Counted from the stretch's first letter, positions 1 to 6,760 are shown. The stretch: DNA of 19,243 bases from DASTDY01 sp035478375 (GCA_035478375.1 DATIJQ010000031.1:1-19243); one strand, 5' to 3'. Notes: generated from the sequence alone by a model not told the origin. Program-made: numbers and translations.

Positions 1-1346
1 AGCTCAACGCGTTTTTCGAACGGCAGATCACTACGGCCCGACACCTGCCACAAACCGGTCACGCCCGATTTTACGCTGTGCAGCAGGGCATGTTTGCCTT
101 TATACAACTTTAGTTCTTGGGGTAAAATTGGTCGTGGTCCGACCAAGCTTAAGTGACCTTGCATAACGTTAAATAACTGGGGTAACTCGTCAATGGATGT
201 GGCGCGTAGGAACCGCCCAAACGCGGTAATACGCGGGTCGTTGTTGACCTTGCGTGCCCGAGCATATTCGGCGGCGAGATCAGGGCGGCCCATGGCGGTA
301 AATTCTTCGGCTGCATCGCGATTGTCATAACCTGGCAAGTGGCGCATGCTGCGGAATTTGATCAGTGCAAACGGGGTTGAATATCGCGTTAGCCGTTGTT
401 GCTTGTAAAAAATTTTGCCTGGGTTAAAGATTTTTTGCAGCACAATCACTACTAAAAATAGTGGTGACAAAATAAGCAGCATAATCGACGTGAGCACCAC
501 ATCGAACAACCGTTTTACAATAATCCCCCAGCCGGTCAGGGGCGTTTGGTTGACCGAAATAATAGGATAGCCTAAAAAGACATCAACGGAATTTTTGCCC
601 GAATAAAACTCCGGCTCGCCTGGAATAAAACTATAACTTATGTGCCGTTCTTGGGCGGCCCCGAGGATTTTTTGGTTGCGCTCGGTCGCATCGTAAAGGT
701 CGGTTTGGATGATGGTGGTGATGTTGAGCGCCTCGAGGTTGTCGATGGCCTGCTCGACCGTACTAAACTGCACTCCCCGAAATGCGTGGGGTATAACAGA
801 TCGCGGCCCAGCAATCGCCGACACGTGATAGCCAGAGCGTTTGGTGTTGCTTAGTTGTTCGGCGATGTCTTTGGTGGCGGTCGTGTTGCCAATAATTAGC
901 ACCCGGCTGACGCCTCTGCCATAGCGCAATAGCGCGGTGCGGGCGGTGCGCGCAACTTCGCGTCCAAAAACTAGTAAAATGTAAGCTCCAATAAAAGCGT
1001 ATACGGCAACTAACCGCGCCGGAAATACTGGTTGGTCAATCACAAAGCTGTAGCCGATGACGATTAAAATGCCTATCAGCGAACCGATTAGCAGTCGCCC
1101 CCACTCTGTTAAACGGCGGCTGAAGACGCGACCACTGTAGAGGCCTAAAAAGCTAAAGACTAGAATCCACAGCGGGATAACCAGCAGTGACATTTGCAAA
1201 AACGAGATTGCCCGAATGCTTTCGACCAGTGGCCGCGGGTCAAATTGCACGCGTAAAATATAGGCGATAACAAAGGCAAGTAGTAGCACCACAAAATCGC
1301 CCAAAATGAGTGCGATGCTATAAATTCGTGCTAAGCGGGGAGGCAT
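1..1346 (-). CDS. Polyprenyl glycosylphosphotransferase (WbaP/exopolysaccharide initiating sugar transferase family), 3' end cut by window
   Basis: The protein should transfer a sugar-1-phosphate from a nucleotide sugar to a membrane polyprenyl phosphate, the first step in building a surface glycan. I translated 448 codons from the ATG at 1346; the frame runs off position 1, and the usual family length suggests only about 20 residues are missing. The N-terminus has four to five hydrophobic segments (about residues 8-125), then a soluble Rossmann-like middle (about 140-255), a further membrane segment (about 275-297) and the catalytic bacterial sugar transferase domain. Diagnostic motifs are KFRSM near 330, SIDELPQLFNV near 380-390, VGPRP just after, and SGVTGLWQVSGRS near 424-437. 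It lies 16 bp downstream of galE on the same strand but has its own -10 box. The family call is firm; the sugar substrate is unknown. Confidence 0.93.
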   Translation of the reverse strand, partial: MPPRLARIYSIALILGDFVVLLLAFVIAYILRVQFDPRPLVESIRAISFLQMSLLVIPLWILVFSFLGLYSGRVFSRRLTEWGRLLIGSLIGILIVIGYSFVIDQPVFPARLVAVYAFIGAYILLVFGREVARTARTALLRYGRGVSRVLIIGNTTATKDIAEQLSNTKRSGYHVSAIAGPRSVIPHAFRGVQFSTVEQAIDNLEALNITTIIQTDLYDATERNQKILGAAQERHISYSFIPGEPEFYSGKNSVDVFLGYPIISVNQTPLTGWGIIVKRLFDVVLTSIMLLILSPLFLVVIVLQKIFNPGKIFYKQQRLTRYSTPFALIKFRSMRHLPGYDNRDAAEEFTAMGRPDLAAEYARARKVNNDPRITAFGRFLRATSIDELPQLFNVMQGHLSLVGPRPILPQELKLYKGKHALLHSVKSGVTGLWQVSGRSDLPFEKRVE

Positions 1347-1352
1347 AGGGGT

Positions 1353-1361
1353 ATTTTACCA
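1353..1361 (-). promoter_or_regulatory. Extended -10 promoter placing the start of transcription on the sugar transferase ATG
   Basis: On the minus strand the 16-bp gap after galE reads TGGTAAAAT, an extended -10 (TGn plus TAAAAT at 1358-1353). Six bases (ACCCCT) follow, then the ATG at 1346. With the usual spacing, +1 is the A of the ATG, so the mRNA would be leaderless. No Shine-Dalgarno sequence is present. Confidence 0.6.
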
Positions 1362-1362
1362 C

Positions 1363-2349
1363 TTATCCGGCCGGCGCGTTGGGATTTTGTTGGGCGACAT
1401 ACCAATCGTAATGATCTTTTATAATACGCTCCAAGTCGAGCTCGGGCTGCCAATCAAGTAATTCTTTGGCACGGCCATTGCTGGCAAACAGTTGGGCCGG
1501 ATCGCCGGGGCGACGGGGTCCAATGGCAATTGGCAGGTTGGCGCCAGTGACTTTATTAAATGTGTCAGCGACTTGTTTGACGGAGTAGCCGTGGCCAGAT
1601 GACAGGTTGATTGGTTGGTTGAGCGCCCCGCCAGCGGTCATTTTCTCGGCAGCTAATAAGTGGGCGCGAGCGATGTCGGCGACGTGCACATAATCGCGGA
1701 CGCAGGTGCCGTCTGGCGTTTGGTAGTCATCGCCAGCGATATTAATGGGTTGTTTGCTGCGCATGCTGGCTAATAATTTTGGCACAATGTGCGATACAAA
1801 CGGGTAATCGGTGCCAACGCCATCAAATGCGCCAGCGACATTAAAGTAGCGGAACGCCGCCCATTGCAATTGGTGGGTGGTGTTGTAACTGCGCAAAAAT
1901 TGTTCTGCAATTAACTTGCTCCAGCCGTAGGGGTTGACGGGTTGCGTTTGTTCGGCCTCTGTTAGGGGCATGTGATCGTGCTCGCCATACGTGGCGGCGG
2001 TGGATGACAAAATGTAGTTTTTGACCCCGGCTGCTGTTGCGGCATCGACGCCGTTTAACAACCCAAGCGAATTTGTTTGGAAGTAATCGTATGGTTTCTC
2101 CATAGATTCTGGCACTAAAATTCTGGCAGCAAAATGCATGACAACATCAAACTTGCGGTCGGCAAATATGCTGGTCATAAAGGTACGGTCGCAAATATCA
2201 CCTTTAATAAATGTCGCGCTTGTTGGCACATTGTAGCGTCGTCCGGTTGCGAGATTGTCTAAAACAGTGACATTGTGGCCTGCCGCTGTTGCCATGTGAG
2301 CAGTCACGCCGCCAATGTAGCCGGCGCCGCCGATAATAAGTATATTCAT
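1363..2349 (-). CDS. galE: UDP-glucose 4-epimerase
   Basis: A cytoplasmic short-chain dehydrogenase-type epimerase that interconverts UDP-glucose and UDP-galactose using tightly bound NAD, supplying galactosyl donors for surface glycans. The 328 residues match the usual GalE size. The NAD-binding glycine loop GGAGYIGG is at 7-14. The catalytic triad is visible as SST at 115-117 and Y141xxxK145 in NPYGWSKLIAEQ. The motif RYFNVAGA and the late RPGDPAQLFAS segment are typical of GalE rather than of dTDP-glucose dehydratases. The start at 2349 is fixed by the glycine loop beginning at residue 7. It lies just upstream of the initiating sugar transferase and divergent from the polymerase-like gene, consistent with one glycan pathway. 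UDP-GlcNAc epimerisation is also possible. Confidence 0.95.
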   Translation of the reverse strand: MNILIIGGAGYIGGVTAHMATAAGHNVTVLDNLATGRRYNVPTSATFIKGDICDRTFMTSIFADRKFDVVMHFAARILVPESMEKPYDYFQTNSLGLLNGVDAATAAGVKNYILSSTAATYGEHDHMPLTEAEQTQPVNPYGWSKLIAEQFLRSYNTTHQLQWAAFRYFNVAGAFDGVGTDYPFVSHIVPKLLASMRSKQPINIAGDDYQTPDGTCVRDYVHVADIARAHLLAAEKMTAGGALNQPINLSSGHGYSVKQVADTFNKVTGANLPIAIGPRRPGDPAQLFASNGRAKELLDWQPELDLERIIKDHYDWYVAQQNPNAPAG

Positions 2350-2355
2350 GCGTTT

Positions 2356-2364
2356 ATGGTATCA
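2356..2364 (-). promoter_or_regulatory. Extended -10 promoter for galE, leaderless geometry
   Basis: On the minus strand TGATACCAT (TG, one base, TACCAT at 2361-2356) is followed by exactly six bases (AAACGC) and the galE ATG at 2349. That puts +1 at the first base of the start codon. No ribosome binding site precedes the gene. Confidence 0.55.
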
Positions 2365-2381
2365 GATTACGGCCGAAATCG

Positions 2382-2390
2382 TGTAGTATA
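2382..2390 (+). promoter_or_regulatory. Promoter -10 for the O-antigen ligase-like gene, leaderless or near-leaderless
   Basis: TGTAGTATA precedes the ATG at 2397. Reading TAGTAT (2384-2389) leaves seven bases before the ATG; reading TG-T-AGTATA leaves six. Either way the transcript starts within one base of the start codon. There is no Shine-Dalgarno sequence in the 47-bp divergent region shared with galE. Confidence 0.5.
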
Positions 2391-2396
2391 AGTCAT

Positions 2397-3719
2397 ATGG
2401 CTTGGGCAAAATACATAAAATTGGCGGCGGGGCTACTGAATATTTTGCTTGGTGCGTTTGTTTTGATTTTGGTGCTGCTGCCTGTGCACGCTTTTATATC
2501 TACCTGGGGTGGTACTACTGTTGGGCCATTGCTCGTCTGGAAAAGCTGGAAAGAAATTTTACTCGCGCTTTTAGTGCCATTAGTCATTTGGTATTGCTTG
2601 CTGCGACCAGACGTTGCTAAAACGGTTTGGAATCATTGGCTGACAAAACTTGTGGCCTTGTATGTGGTGTTGCAATTTGTTTTTGCGATCACGTCGCAGG
2701 CGTCAACCGACGCTGCCTTGGCGGGTCTGCTCATGAACGTACGATTTTTTGCCATGCTTGTTTTAGCAATGGTGGTGTTGGCGAGCGGCCACCCCGCTGT
2801 TCTGCGACTCAAAAAGTGGTTGCCTGGTTGGTTACTAGCCACGACTGTTGCGCTTTCGGTGTTGGCTATTCTGCAAGTGACGGTAATACCCCGCAACTTT
2901 CTAGCACAATTTGGCTACAATAAAGATACAACCATTGCGCCGTACTTAGAAGTTGACCAGAGCTCGTCTGCCTTGCGCGCCTTTGCGACAATGCGCGGAC
3001 CAAACCCACTTGGGTCGTATTTGCTATTGCCTTTGGCTCTGGCTGTCGTTATATTGGCGCGACAACGTCGCAATATGCTAGCATGGGCGGCACTAGTACT
3101 CGGAACGGTTGCCTTAGTGCTAACGAGTTCACGCAGCGCTTGGCTGGGCGGACTCGCGGGTCTGCTGGTGTTAGCGTTGGCCATGGTGCCCAAAGCGCAG
3201 CTTATAAAGTGGGCAAAACGCGGCGCAATTCCAGCCATTATTGCACTTATTATTTTTGGATGGCTGGCGGTAACGGTGCCTCAAGTTCGGTTGGCTGTGT
3301 TCCATTCACGCGCTGACCGGGCAACGCTTACAACAGGTTCGAGCGATGAACACTGGCAAAAAACAATCGACGGCATAAAAGATGTCGCTGCACATCCACT
3401 TGGTCAAGGTGTTGGCACTGCTGGTCCGGCCTCGTTTTACAACAAAAATCAGCCGCCCAAAGTTGCCGAAAATTACTTTGTACAAATTGGGCAAGAAACT
3501 GGAGTGCTTGGCTTGGCCATTTTTATTGCTATCAATTGCGTGGTAGTCATGCAACTATGGCGACAACGCGCCGACCCTTGGGCGAAAGCTTTGCTAGCAA
3601 GTTTTGTTGGCATCACTGTGGTGAACTTCTTTTTGCACGGCTGGGCTGACGACCCCACGGCTATGACCTGGTGGGGCATCGCCGGACTATACTTATTTGA
3701 AGCCAGAAAGAAGAAGTAA
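2397..3719 (+). CDS. O-antigen ligase/polymerase-like multi-spanning membrane protein (WaaL/Wzy type)
   Basis: A 440-residue integral membrane protein with roughly ten or more hydrophobic helices spread along its whole length. It has one large hydrophilic loop (about residues 295-365) that contains HPLGQGVGTAGPASF and ENYFVQIGQETGVLGLAIF. That loop followed by GxxG and a further helix pair is typical of the Wzy_C/O-antigen ligase superfamily. A second recognisable stretch, RGPNPLGSYLLLPLALAV near residue 200 followed by LVLTSSRSAWLGGLAGL, carries the conserved SRSAWLG arginine motif of the family. Members either polymerise lipid-linked repeat units or ligate glycans to an acceptor outside the membrane; sequence alone cannot tell which. 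It starts an operon with the GtrA-like and LexA-like genes. Confidence 0.85.
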   Translation: MAWAKYIKLAAGLLNILLGAFVLILVLLPVHAFISTWGGTTVGPLLVWKSWKEILLALLVPLVIWYCLLRPDVAKTVWNHWLTKLVALYVVLQFVFAITSQASTDAALAGLLMNVRFFAMLVLAMVVLASGHPAVLRLKKWLPGWLLATTVALSVLAILQVTVIPRNFLAQFGYNKDTTIAPYLEVDQSSSALRAFATMRGPNPLGSYLLLPLALAVVILARQRRNMLAWAALVLGTVALVLTSSRSAWLGGLAGLLVLALAMVPKAQLIKWAKRGAIPAIIALIIFGWLAVTVPQVRLAVFHSRADRATLTTGSSDEHWQKTIDGIKDVAAHPLGQGVGTAGPASFYNKNQPPKVAENYFVQIGQETGVLGLAIFIAINCVVVMQLWRQRADPWAKALLASFVGITVVNFFLHGWADDPTAMTWWGIAGLYLFEARKKK

Positions 3720-3721
3720 CC

Positions 3722-4171
3722 ATGCACCTGCGCTTGTATTACCAGGGCCCCTTTTACACGCGCATCGACCGCGGGCAGGCAGTGGCCTATGTGGTGAGCG
3801 GGGCATTGGTGACGCTTTCGGACTACGGCTCTTTTACTGTTTGTTTTAGCATTTTTAACTTGGGATTGCTTGCTTCAACGGTTACTGCGTATCTGGTCGG
3901 GCTCGTGGTTAGTTATCTGCTAAATCGCTACTGGGTATACCGCAAAGGCGCCGAAAAACAAAACGAAGCCACCGGCATTTGGCGCTACCTAATGTTTTTG
4001 GCCATCAATTTGGGGATCACCTATGGTGGTTTGTGGGCTATGCAACAGGCGTTTGGCATTTCGCCCTACATAGGCAAGATTATCGTCAATTTCTTTATGT
4101 TTTTTTGGATATACATTGGTAACGAGTTCTGGGTGTTTAAAGGCGAACGGGAGGGGCCAATACAATTATGA
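3722..4171 (+). CDS. GtrA-like membrane protein
   Basis: A 149-residue protein with four predicted membrane helices arranged as two pairs (about residues 18-68 and 87-132), the architecture of the GtrA family (PF04138). Known members are thought to flip or present polyprenyl-phosphate-linked sugars. The motif YLLNRYWVYRKG after the second helix and the ending FWIYIGNEFWVFKGE match the family's repeated N-(R/K)-x-W-V/T-F signature. It starts two bases after the upstream stop with no strong Shine-Dalgarno site, and its TGA overlaps the next ATG (ATGA). It is therefore likely to be translated by coupling within the operon. It probably works with the polymerase-like protein on surface glycans. 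Confidence 0.85.
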   Translation: MHLRLYYQGPFYTRIDRGQAVAYVVSGALVTLSDYGSFTVCFSIFNLGLLASTVTAYLVGLVVSYLLNRYWVYRKGAEKQNEATGIWRYLMFLAINLGITYGGLWAMQQAFGISPYIGKIIVNFFMFFWIYIGNEFWVFKGEREGPIQL

Positions 4172-4614
4172 ACAGCGAAACACGACCATCAAAAAAGCAG
4201 CGCGAACTGCTGAGTTTTATAGATGGATTTATAAGTCAGCATGGGTATGGGCCGAGTTACCGTGAAATTATGAACGGGCTTGGGTATAAATCGGTATCGA
4301 CGGTGGCGACGCACGTCGATAACCTTATTAAAAAAGGACATCTGCACAAACGCGATTATTCTGCCAGATCGCTTGAGGTTGTTGAAAGCACTCGCCGTGA
4401 ATTTATTGCACCAAAAATTGCGACCGAATCGCAAGAGAAGTGGCTTGTGGCCCTCATAAACGCCAAATTCGAGACATTAGAAACCAATGCGACACCGTCG
4501 CAAAAAGAAATCGACGATTTGTACGTGCTAGTTGGCGCGCTGCAAGTGCTTGCCTTTGAGGATGCGGCTCGAGCGGCCAAGGCACGATTACTCGGGTTAA
4601 TGAAGGCAGTTTAG
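4168..4614 (+). CDS. LexA-type winged-helix DNA-binding protein lacking the S24 protease domain
   Basis: The first 68 or so residues match the LexA DNA-binding domain (PF01726): RPSKKQRELLSFIDGFISQ, then GYGPSYREI, and SVSTVATHVDNLIKKGHL, which is the recognition helix and wing. Canonical LexA is about 200 residues and continues into a self-cleaving Ser-Lys protease half. Here the remaining 75 residues look helical and charged and show no cleavage site or protease motif. It is therefore probably a DNA-binding regulator that cannot respond to RecA by autocleavage. It overlaps the GtrA stop by 4 bp (ATGA), so it is expressed with surface-glycan genes. Its targets are unknown; calling it an SOS repressor would go beyond the sequence. 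Confidence 0.75.
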   Translation: MNSETRPSKKQRELLSFIDGFISQHGYGPSYREIMNGLGYKSVSTVATHVDNLIKKGHLHKRDYSARSLEVVESTRREFIAPKIATESQEKWLVALINAKFETLETNATPSQKEIDDLYVLVGALQVLAFEDAARAAKARLLGLMKAV

Positions 4615-4629
4615 TTAGTTTATGCATAG

Positions 4630-4658
4630 TTGACGCTTATGTATTGTTGTATTACAAT
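4630..4658 (+). promoter_or_regulatory. Sigma70-type promoter for the ABC-F leader
   Basis: TTGACG (4630-4635), 17 bases, TACAAT (4653-4658). This is a near-consensus promoter with optimal spacing. Transcription should start around 4665, about 170 bases before the ABC-F start codon, which leaves room for the structured leader described next. Confidence 0.75.
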
Positions 4659-4689
4659 ATATAAAAATAACGGAGCTTCGCTAAGACCA

Positions 4690-4713
4690 ATGAAAATGAC
4701 AATCAATCGCTAA
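4690..4713 (+). CDS. Candidate 7-residue leader peptide of the ABC-F gene
   Basis: ATG AAA ATG ACA ATC AAT CGC TAA encodes MKMTINR, about 25 bases after the predicted transcription start. Its stop codon is the first base-paired codon of the next hairpin (4711-4741). Only a weak, distant ribosome site (CGGAG at 4671-4675) precedes it. Antibiotic-inducible ABC-F genes in other bacteria often have short leader peptides where ribosome stalling controls a downstream terminator. The placement fits that, but so short an open frame can occur by chance. Confidence 0.35.
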   Translation: MKMTINR

Positions 4714-4741
4714 AGTCGTCGCACAGGTTTGTGTAACTTTA
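4711..4741 (+). promoter_or_regulatory. Leader hairpin upstream of the attenuator
   Basis: TAAAGT (4711-4716) pairs with ACTTTA (4736-4741), and inside it CACA (4722-4725) pairs with TGTG (4730-4733) around a GGTT loop. The GGTTT at 4726-4730 can also pair with AAACC at 4774-4778, the left arm of the terminator. The leader could therefore adopt an alternative fold that prevents termination. This is inferred by eye, without energy calculation. Confidence 0.4.
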
Positions 4742-4770
4742 TTTATTATTGTCATTATTAACTCCGCAAT

Positions 4771-4822
4771 AAAAAACCGAGCACTTGTGTGACCATTTTT
4801 TGGAAACAATGCTCGGTTTTTT
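4771..4822 (+). terminator. Intrinsic terminator (attenuator) directly in front of the ABC-F start codon
   Basis: A perfect 13-bp inverted repeat, AAAAAACCGAGCA (4771-4783) and TGCTCGGTTTTTT (4810-4822). Inner pairs TTGT/ACAA and CCA/TGG extend the stem, and the right arm ends in six T. It lies after a good promoter and only 12 bases before the ATG of the gene that promoter must serve, with the Shine-Dalgarno GAGG right after it. It therefore most likely regulates read-through into the ABC-F gene. It cannot belong to the gene upstream alone, because the promoter lies between. Confidence 0.75.
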
Positions 4823-4834
4823 AATGAGGATACT

Positions 4835-6310
4835 ATGCTTACCGTTCAACACTTATATAAAACATATAAAAACAAAACCATTCTCCAGGATGTACACCTG
4901 TCGGTCGATCCTCGTGAGGTTATTGCCCTTATTGGCGAAAACGGCGCTGGTAAAACAACGCTGCTCAGTATAATTACAGGCCAAAACGCTGCGGACAGCG
5001 GTACTATTACAGTGCAAGGCGAAACAGTTGGCTACGTGCCGCAGCAAATTCCGCTTGGCCTTACGATTGCTGACAATTTTAGGAACGAGTTTGAGCCATG
5101 GCAGATGCACTATGCGCTCAGCCTTGTTGATCTGACAGCTAAGTCGCTCGAAACACCGGTCGCAGCGTTAAGTGGCGGTCAAAAGACTCGCCTTGCATTC
5201 GCAACAGTGCTCGTGCAAAATCCAACAGTATTATTGCTTGACGAGCCAACTAATAACCTAGATGCAAAAGGTTTGGCCTGGTTGGAACGTCTTATTGCCA
5301 CCTTCCGTGGAGGGGTTTTGATAGCTAGCCACGACCGTACTTTTATTAATCGCGTAGCAACAGGCGTTGTTGCATTGCAAGACGGCACATTACGCCACTA
5401 CGGCGGTAATTATGACTTTTATAAACAACAAAAGGCGGCCGAACACCAAACGGAGCTGGCCGAATATGAATCATTTGTGGCCGAAAAGAAACGACTGCAA
5501 AAAATAAAAATCCAAAAAACGTCACTTATGCAGCAAACGACTCAAGAAAGATATAGCCGCCTAAAAGGTGTCCCAAAAATATCATTTAATAAGCAAAAAA
5601 ATGAATCACAGCGGAGTTTAGGCGGCCAATTAAGAGCGCTTGATTCAAAGTTAAGTCAACTCGCCACCATTGAGCGTCCACAAAGTAGCAAGGATTATGC
5701 CATAACATTAGGTGGCGATGTGCCCAATGACAAGCTTGTGCTGCGGCTTACAGTCATTACAAAGTCGTATAGTACTAGTGTTTTGCAAGGTGTTAGTCTA
5801 GAAATCCGCGGACACGAACGTATACGCATTGCAGGCAAAAATGGCGCTGGCAAAACAACGCTCCTTAAAATAGCCGCTGGTTTGTTGCAGCCAAATAGTG
5901 GTGACGTGAAGCTCGGGCAGCAGGTTAACTGCGGTTATTTCTCGCAAGATAGCGATGGACTTGACTATAAAAAGACAGCCCTCGAAAATCTTGTACTGAC
6001 GCTGGCGCAACCCGAAGCCATACACCGTGCGGCCCGCAGTTTGGGGCTAACAAATAATGACCTCAAAAAGCGCGTCCCTGAATTGTCGCGCGGCCAACAA
6101 GCAAAATTGGGTTTTGCAAAGTTACTACTAAGCAATTACCACCTATTAATTTTAGATGAGCCGACCAACCATTTAGACATAGCAACGCGAGAACACATTG
6201 AACTCGCATTAAGCCAGTATAAAGGGGCAGTTTTGTTTACTTCACATGATGATTATTTTGCCGACGCTGTTCATCCTACAAAAACGTTGTATATTGGCAG
6301 CAATTGTTAG
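4835..6310 (+). CDS. ABC-F family ATPase, possibly antibiotic-resistance (ribosome protection) type
   Basis: A 491-residue protein with two ATP-binding cassettes and no membrane segments, the ABC-F layout; these proteins act on the ribosome, not as transporters. First cassette: Walker A GENGAGKTT (34-42), signature LSGGQ (112-116), Walker B LLLDEPTNNLD near 133 and the switch histidine in ASHD. A charged linker follows, rich in Lys and Gln (about 190-285). Second cassette: GKNGAGKTT (334-342), LSRGQ (417-421), LILDEPTNHLD near 440 and TSHDDYF. The length and linker are closer to Vga/Lsa/Msr resistance proteins than to the longer Uup or EttA, and the attenuated leader supports this. A housekeeping translation-factor role is not excluded. 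GAGG five bases before the ATG sets the start. Confidence 0.85.
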   Translation: MLTVQHLYKTYKNKTILQDVHLSVDPREVIALIGENGAGKTTLLSIITGQNAADSGTITVQGETVGYVPQQIPLGLTIADNFRNEFEPWQMHYALSLVDLTAKSLETPVAALSGGQKTRLAFATVLVQNPTVLLLDEPTNNLDAKGLAWLERLIATFRGGVLIASHDRTFINRVATGVVALQDGTLRHYGGNYDFYKQQKAAEHQTELAEYESFVAEKKRLQKIKIQKTSLMQQTTQERYSRLKGVPKISFNKQKNESQRSLGGQLRALDSKLSQLATIERPQSSKDYAITLGGDVPNDKLVLRLTVITKSYSTSVLQGVSLEIRGHERIRIAGKNGAGKTTLLKIAAGLLQPNSGDVKLGQQVNCGYFSQDSDGLDYKKTALENLVLTLAQPEAIHRAARSLGLTNNDLKKRVPELSRGQQAKLGFAKLLLSNYHLLILDEPTNHLDIATREHIELALSQYKGAVLFTSHDDYFADAVHPTKTLYIGSNC

Positions 6311-6331
6311 CACTAAGAGCATTCGGATTAC

Positions 6332-6359
6332 TTGACCCCTGTTTCCAACATGCTATAAT
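6332..6359 (+). promoter_or_regulatory. Strong sigma70 promoter of the tRNA-Asn gene
   Basis: TTGACC (6332-6337), 16 bases, TATAAT (6354-6359), with TGC directly before the -10 making it an extended -10 too. This is the best promoter match in the window and is fitting for a stable RNA gene. Transcription should begin near 6366. Confidence 0.85.
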
Positions 6360-6370
6360 AAGCCAGTACT

Positions 6371-6403
6371 TCCGAGGCTTATTCGCTACCGGCCTCGGAT
6401 TTT
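6371..6403 (+). promoter_or_regulatory. Terminator-like hairpin between promoter and tRNA-Asn
   Basis: TCCGAGGC (6371-6378) pairs perfectly with GCCTCGGA (6392-6399), followed by TTTT (6400-6403), ATT and then the tRNA. The loop contains GCTACC (6385-6390), which is complementary to GGTAGC at 6411-6416 inside the tRNA 5' part. It may attenuate transcription, assist 5' processing, or simply be the leader removed by RNase P. Confidence 0.5.
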
Positions 6404-6405
6404 AT

Positions 6406-6480
6406 TCCGGGGTAGCTCAGCGGTAGAGCGGGTGGCTGTTAACCACTAGGTCGCGAGTTCGAGCCTCGCCCCCGGAGCCA
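6406..6480 (+). tRNA. tRNA-Asn (anticodon GTT), CCA encoded
   Basis: A complete cloverleaf. Acceptor TCCGGGG (6406-6412) pairs with CCCCGGA (6470-6476), followed by discriminator G and an encoded CCA (6478-6480). The D stem is GCTC/GAGC. The anticodon stem is GGTGG/CCACT with loop CTGTTAA, giving anticodon GTT for asparagine. The variable loop is AGGTC, and the T stem GCGAG/CTCGC encloses TTCGAGC. It is a 75-nt gene with its own promoter upstream. Confidence 0.97.
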
Positions 6481-6523
6481 TGTAATAAACCCAAGTCTTT
6501 AGGCTTGGGTTTATTACATGGCT
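6476..6523 (+). terminator. 20-bp perfect inverted repeat overlapping the tRNA 3' end
   Basis: Positions 6476-6495 and 6504-6523 are perfect reverse complements around an 8-nt loop. The left arm starts in the last acceptor base and includes the discriminator and CCA. The inner core CCCAAG/CTTGGG followed by TTTATTA can work as an intrinsic terminator in either direction. The full stem is far longer than a terminator needs and would sequester the tRNA 3' end until processed. Confidence 0.7.
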
Positions 6524-6603
6524 TTAAGGAGGAGCATCGAGCAACTTGACCTCGTGCCACAGTGCTACTCGAGGTATTTTTCGCAGCGCAATAAACGGTG
6601 GTT

Positions 6604-6612
6604 TGTTATAGT
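6604..6612 (+). promoter_or_regulatory. Extended -10 promoter of the small-protein operon
   Basis: TGTTATAGT: TG, one base, TATAGT (6607-6612). The region 17 bp upstream has no good -35, as is common with extended -10 promoters. Transcription would start near 6619, at the first bases of the hairpin that follows. Confidence 0.5.
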
Positions 6613-6615
6613 CTG

Positions 6616-6640
6616 GAGGCTACCAAAATTTGGTGGCCTC
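6616..6640 (+). promoter_or_regulatory. 5'-terminal stem-loop of the small-protein mRNA
   Basis: GAGGC (6616-6620) and ACCAAA (6622-6627) pair with TTTGGT (6629-6634) and GCCTC (6636-6640), with one mismatch (T/G). The hairpin would sit at the very 5' end of the transcript, 16 bases before the first ATG. It could protect the mRNA or, as a DNA palindrome, bind a regulator. Confidence 0.5.
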
Positions 6641-6656
6641 TGCGAAGGGAGAAAAC

Positions 6657-6746
6657 ATGAGTGGCGACCCGCAGGGTCAGGGCTCGACCGTCGGGAGTGG
6701 CGCTGGCGCCGAGGACCCGACCGGCCAGACGCAAAGCGGCAAGTAA
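6657..6746 (+). CDS. 29-residue Gly/Ser/Gln-rich small protein, unknown function
   Basis: ATG at 6657 is preceded by GGGAG with a spacing of about five bases, giving a clear ribosome site. The protein, MSGDPQGQGSTV followed by GSGAGAEDPTGQTQSGK, is 29 residues long with no hydrophobic stretch, so it is probably disordered and soluble or surface exposed. Codons are GC-rich (GGC, GAC, CCG, ACC, CAG, AAG), unlike the flanking genes and like the orphan at 7016. Promoter, 5' hairpin, two tandem Shine-Dalgarno-led small frames and a terminator together make a real transcription unit likely. A 115-codon frame from 6518 overlaps it in another frame but lacks this signature. I do not recognise the protein. 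Confidence 0.55.
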   Translation: MSGDPQGQGSTVGSGAGAEDPTGQTQSGK

Positions 6747-6760
6747 CGCGAAGGAGCAGC

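Noticed and set aside
4785..4973. 62-codon frame starting with TTG inside the attenuator loop, overlapping the ABC-F start
   Set aside because: No ribosome site, start codon buried in the terminator loop, and its reading lies out of frame in a conserved ABC cassette.
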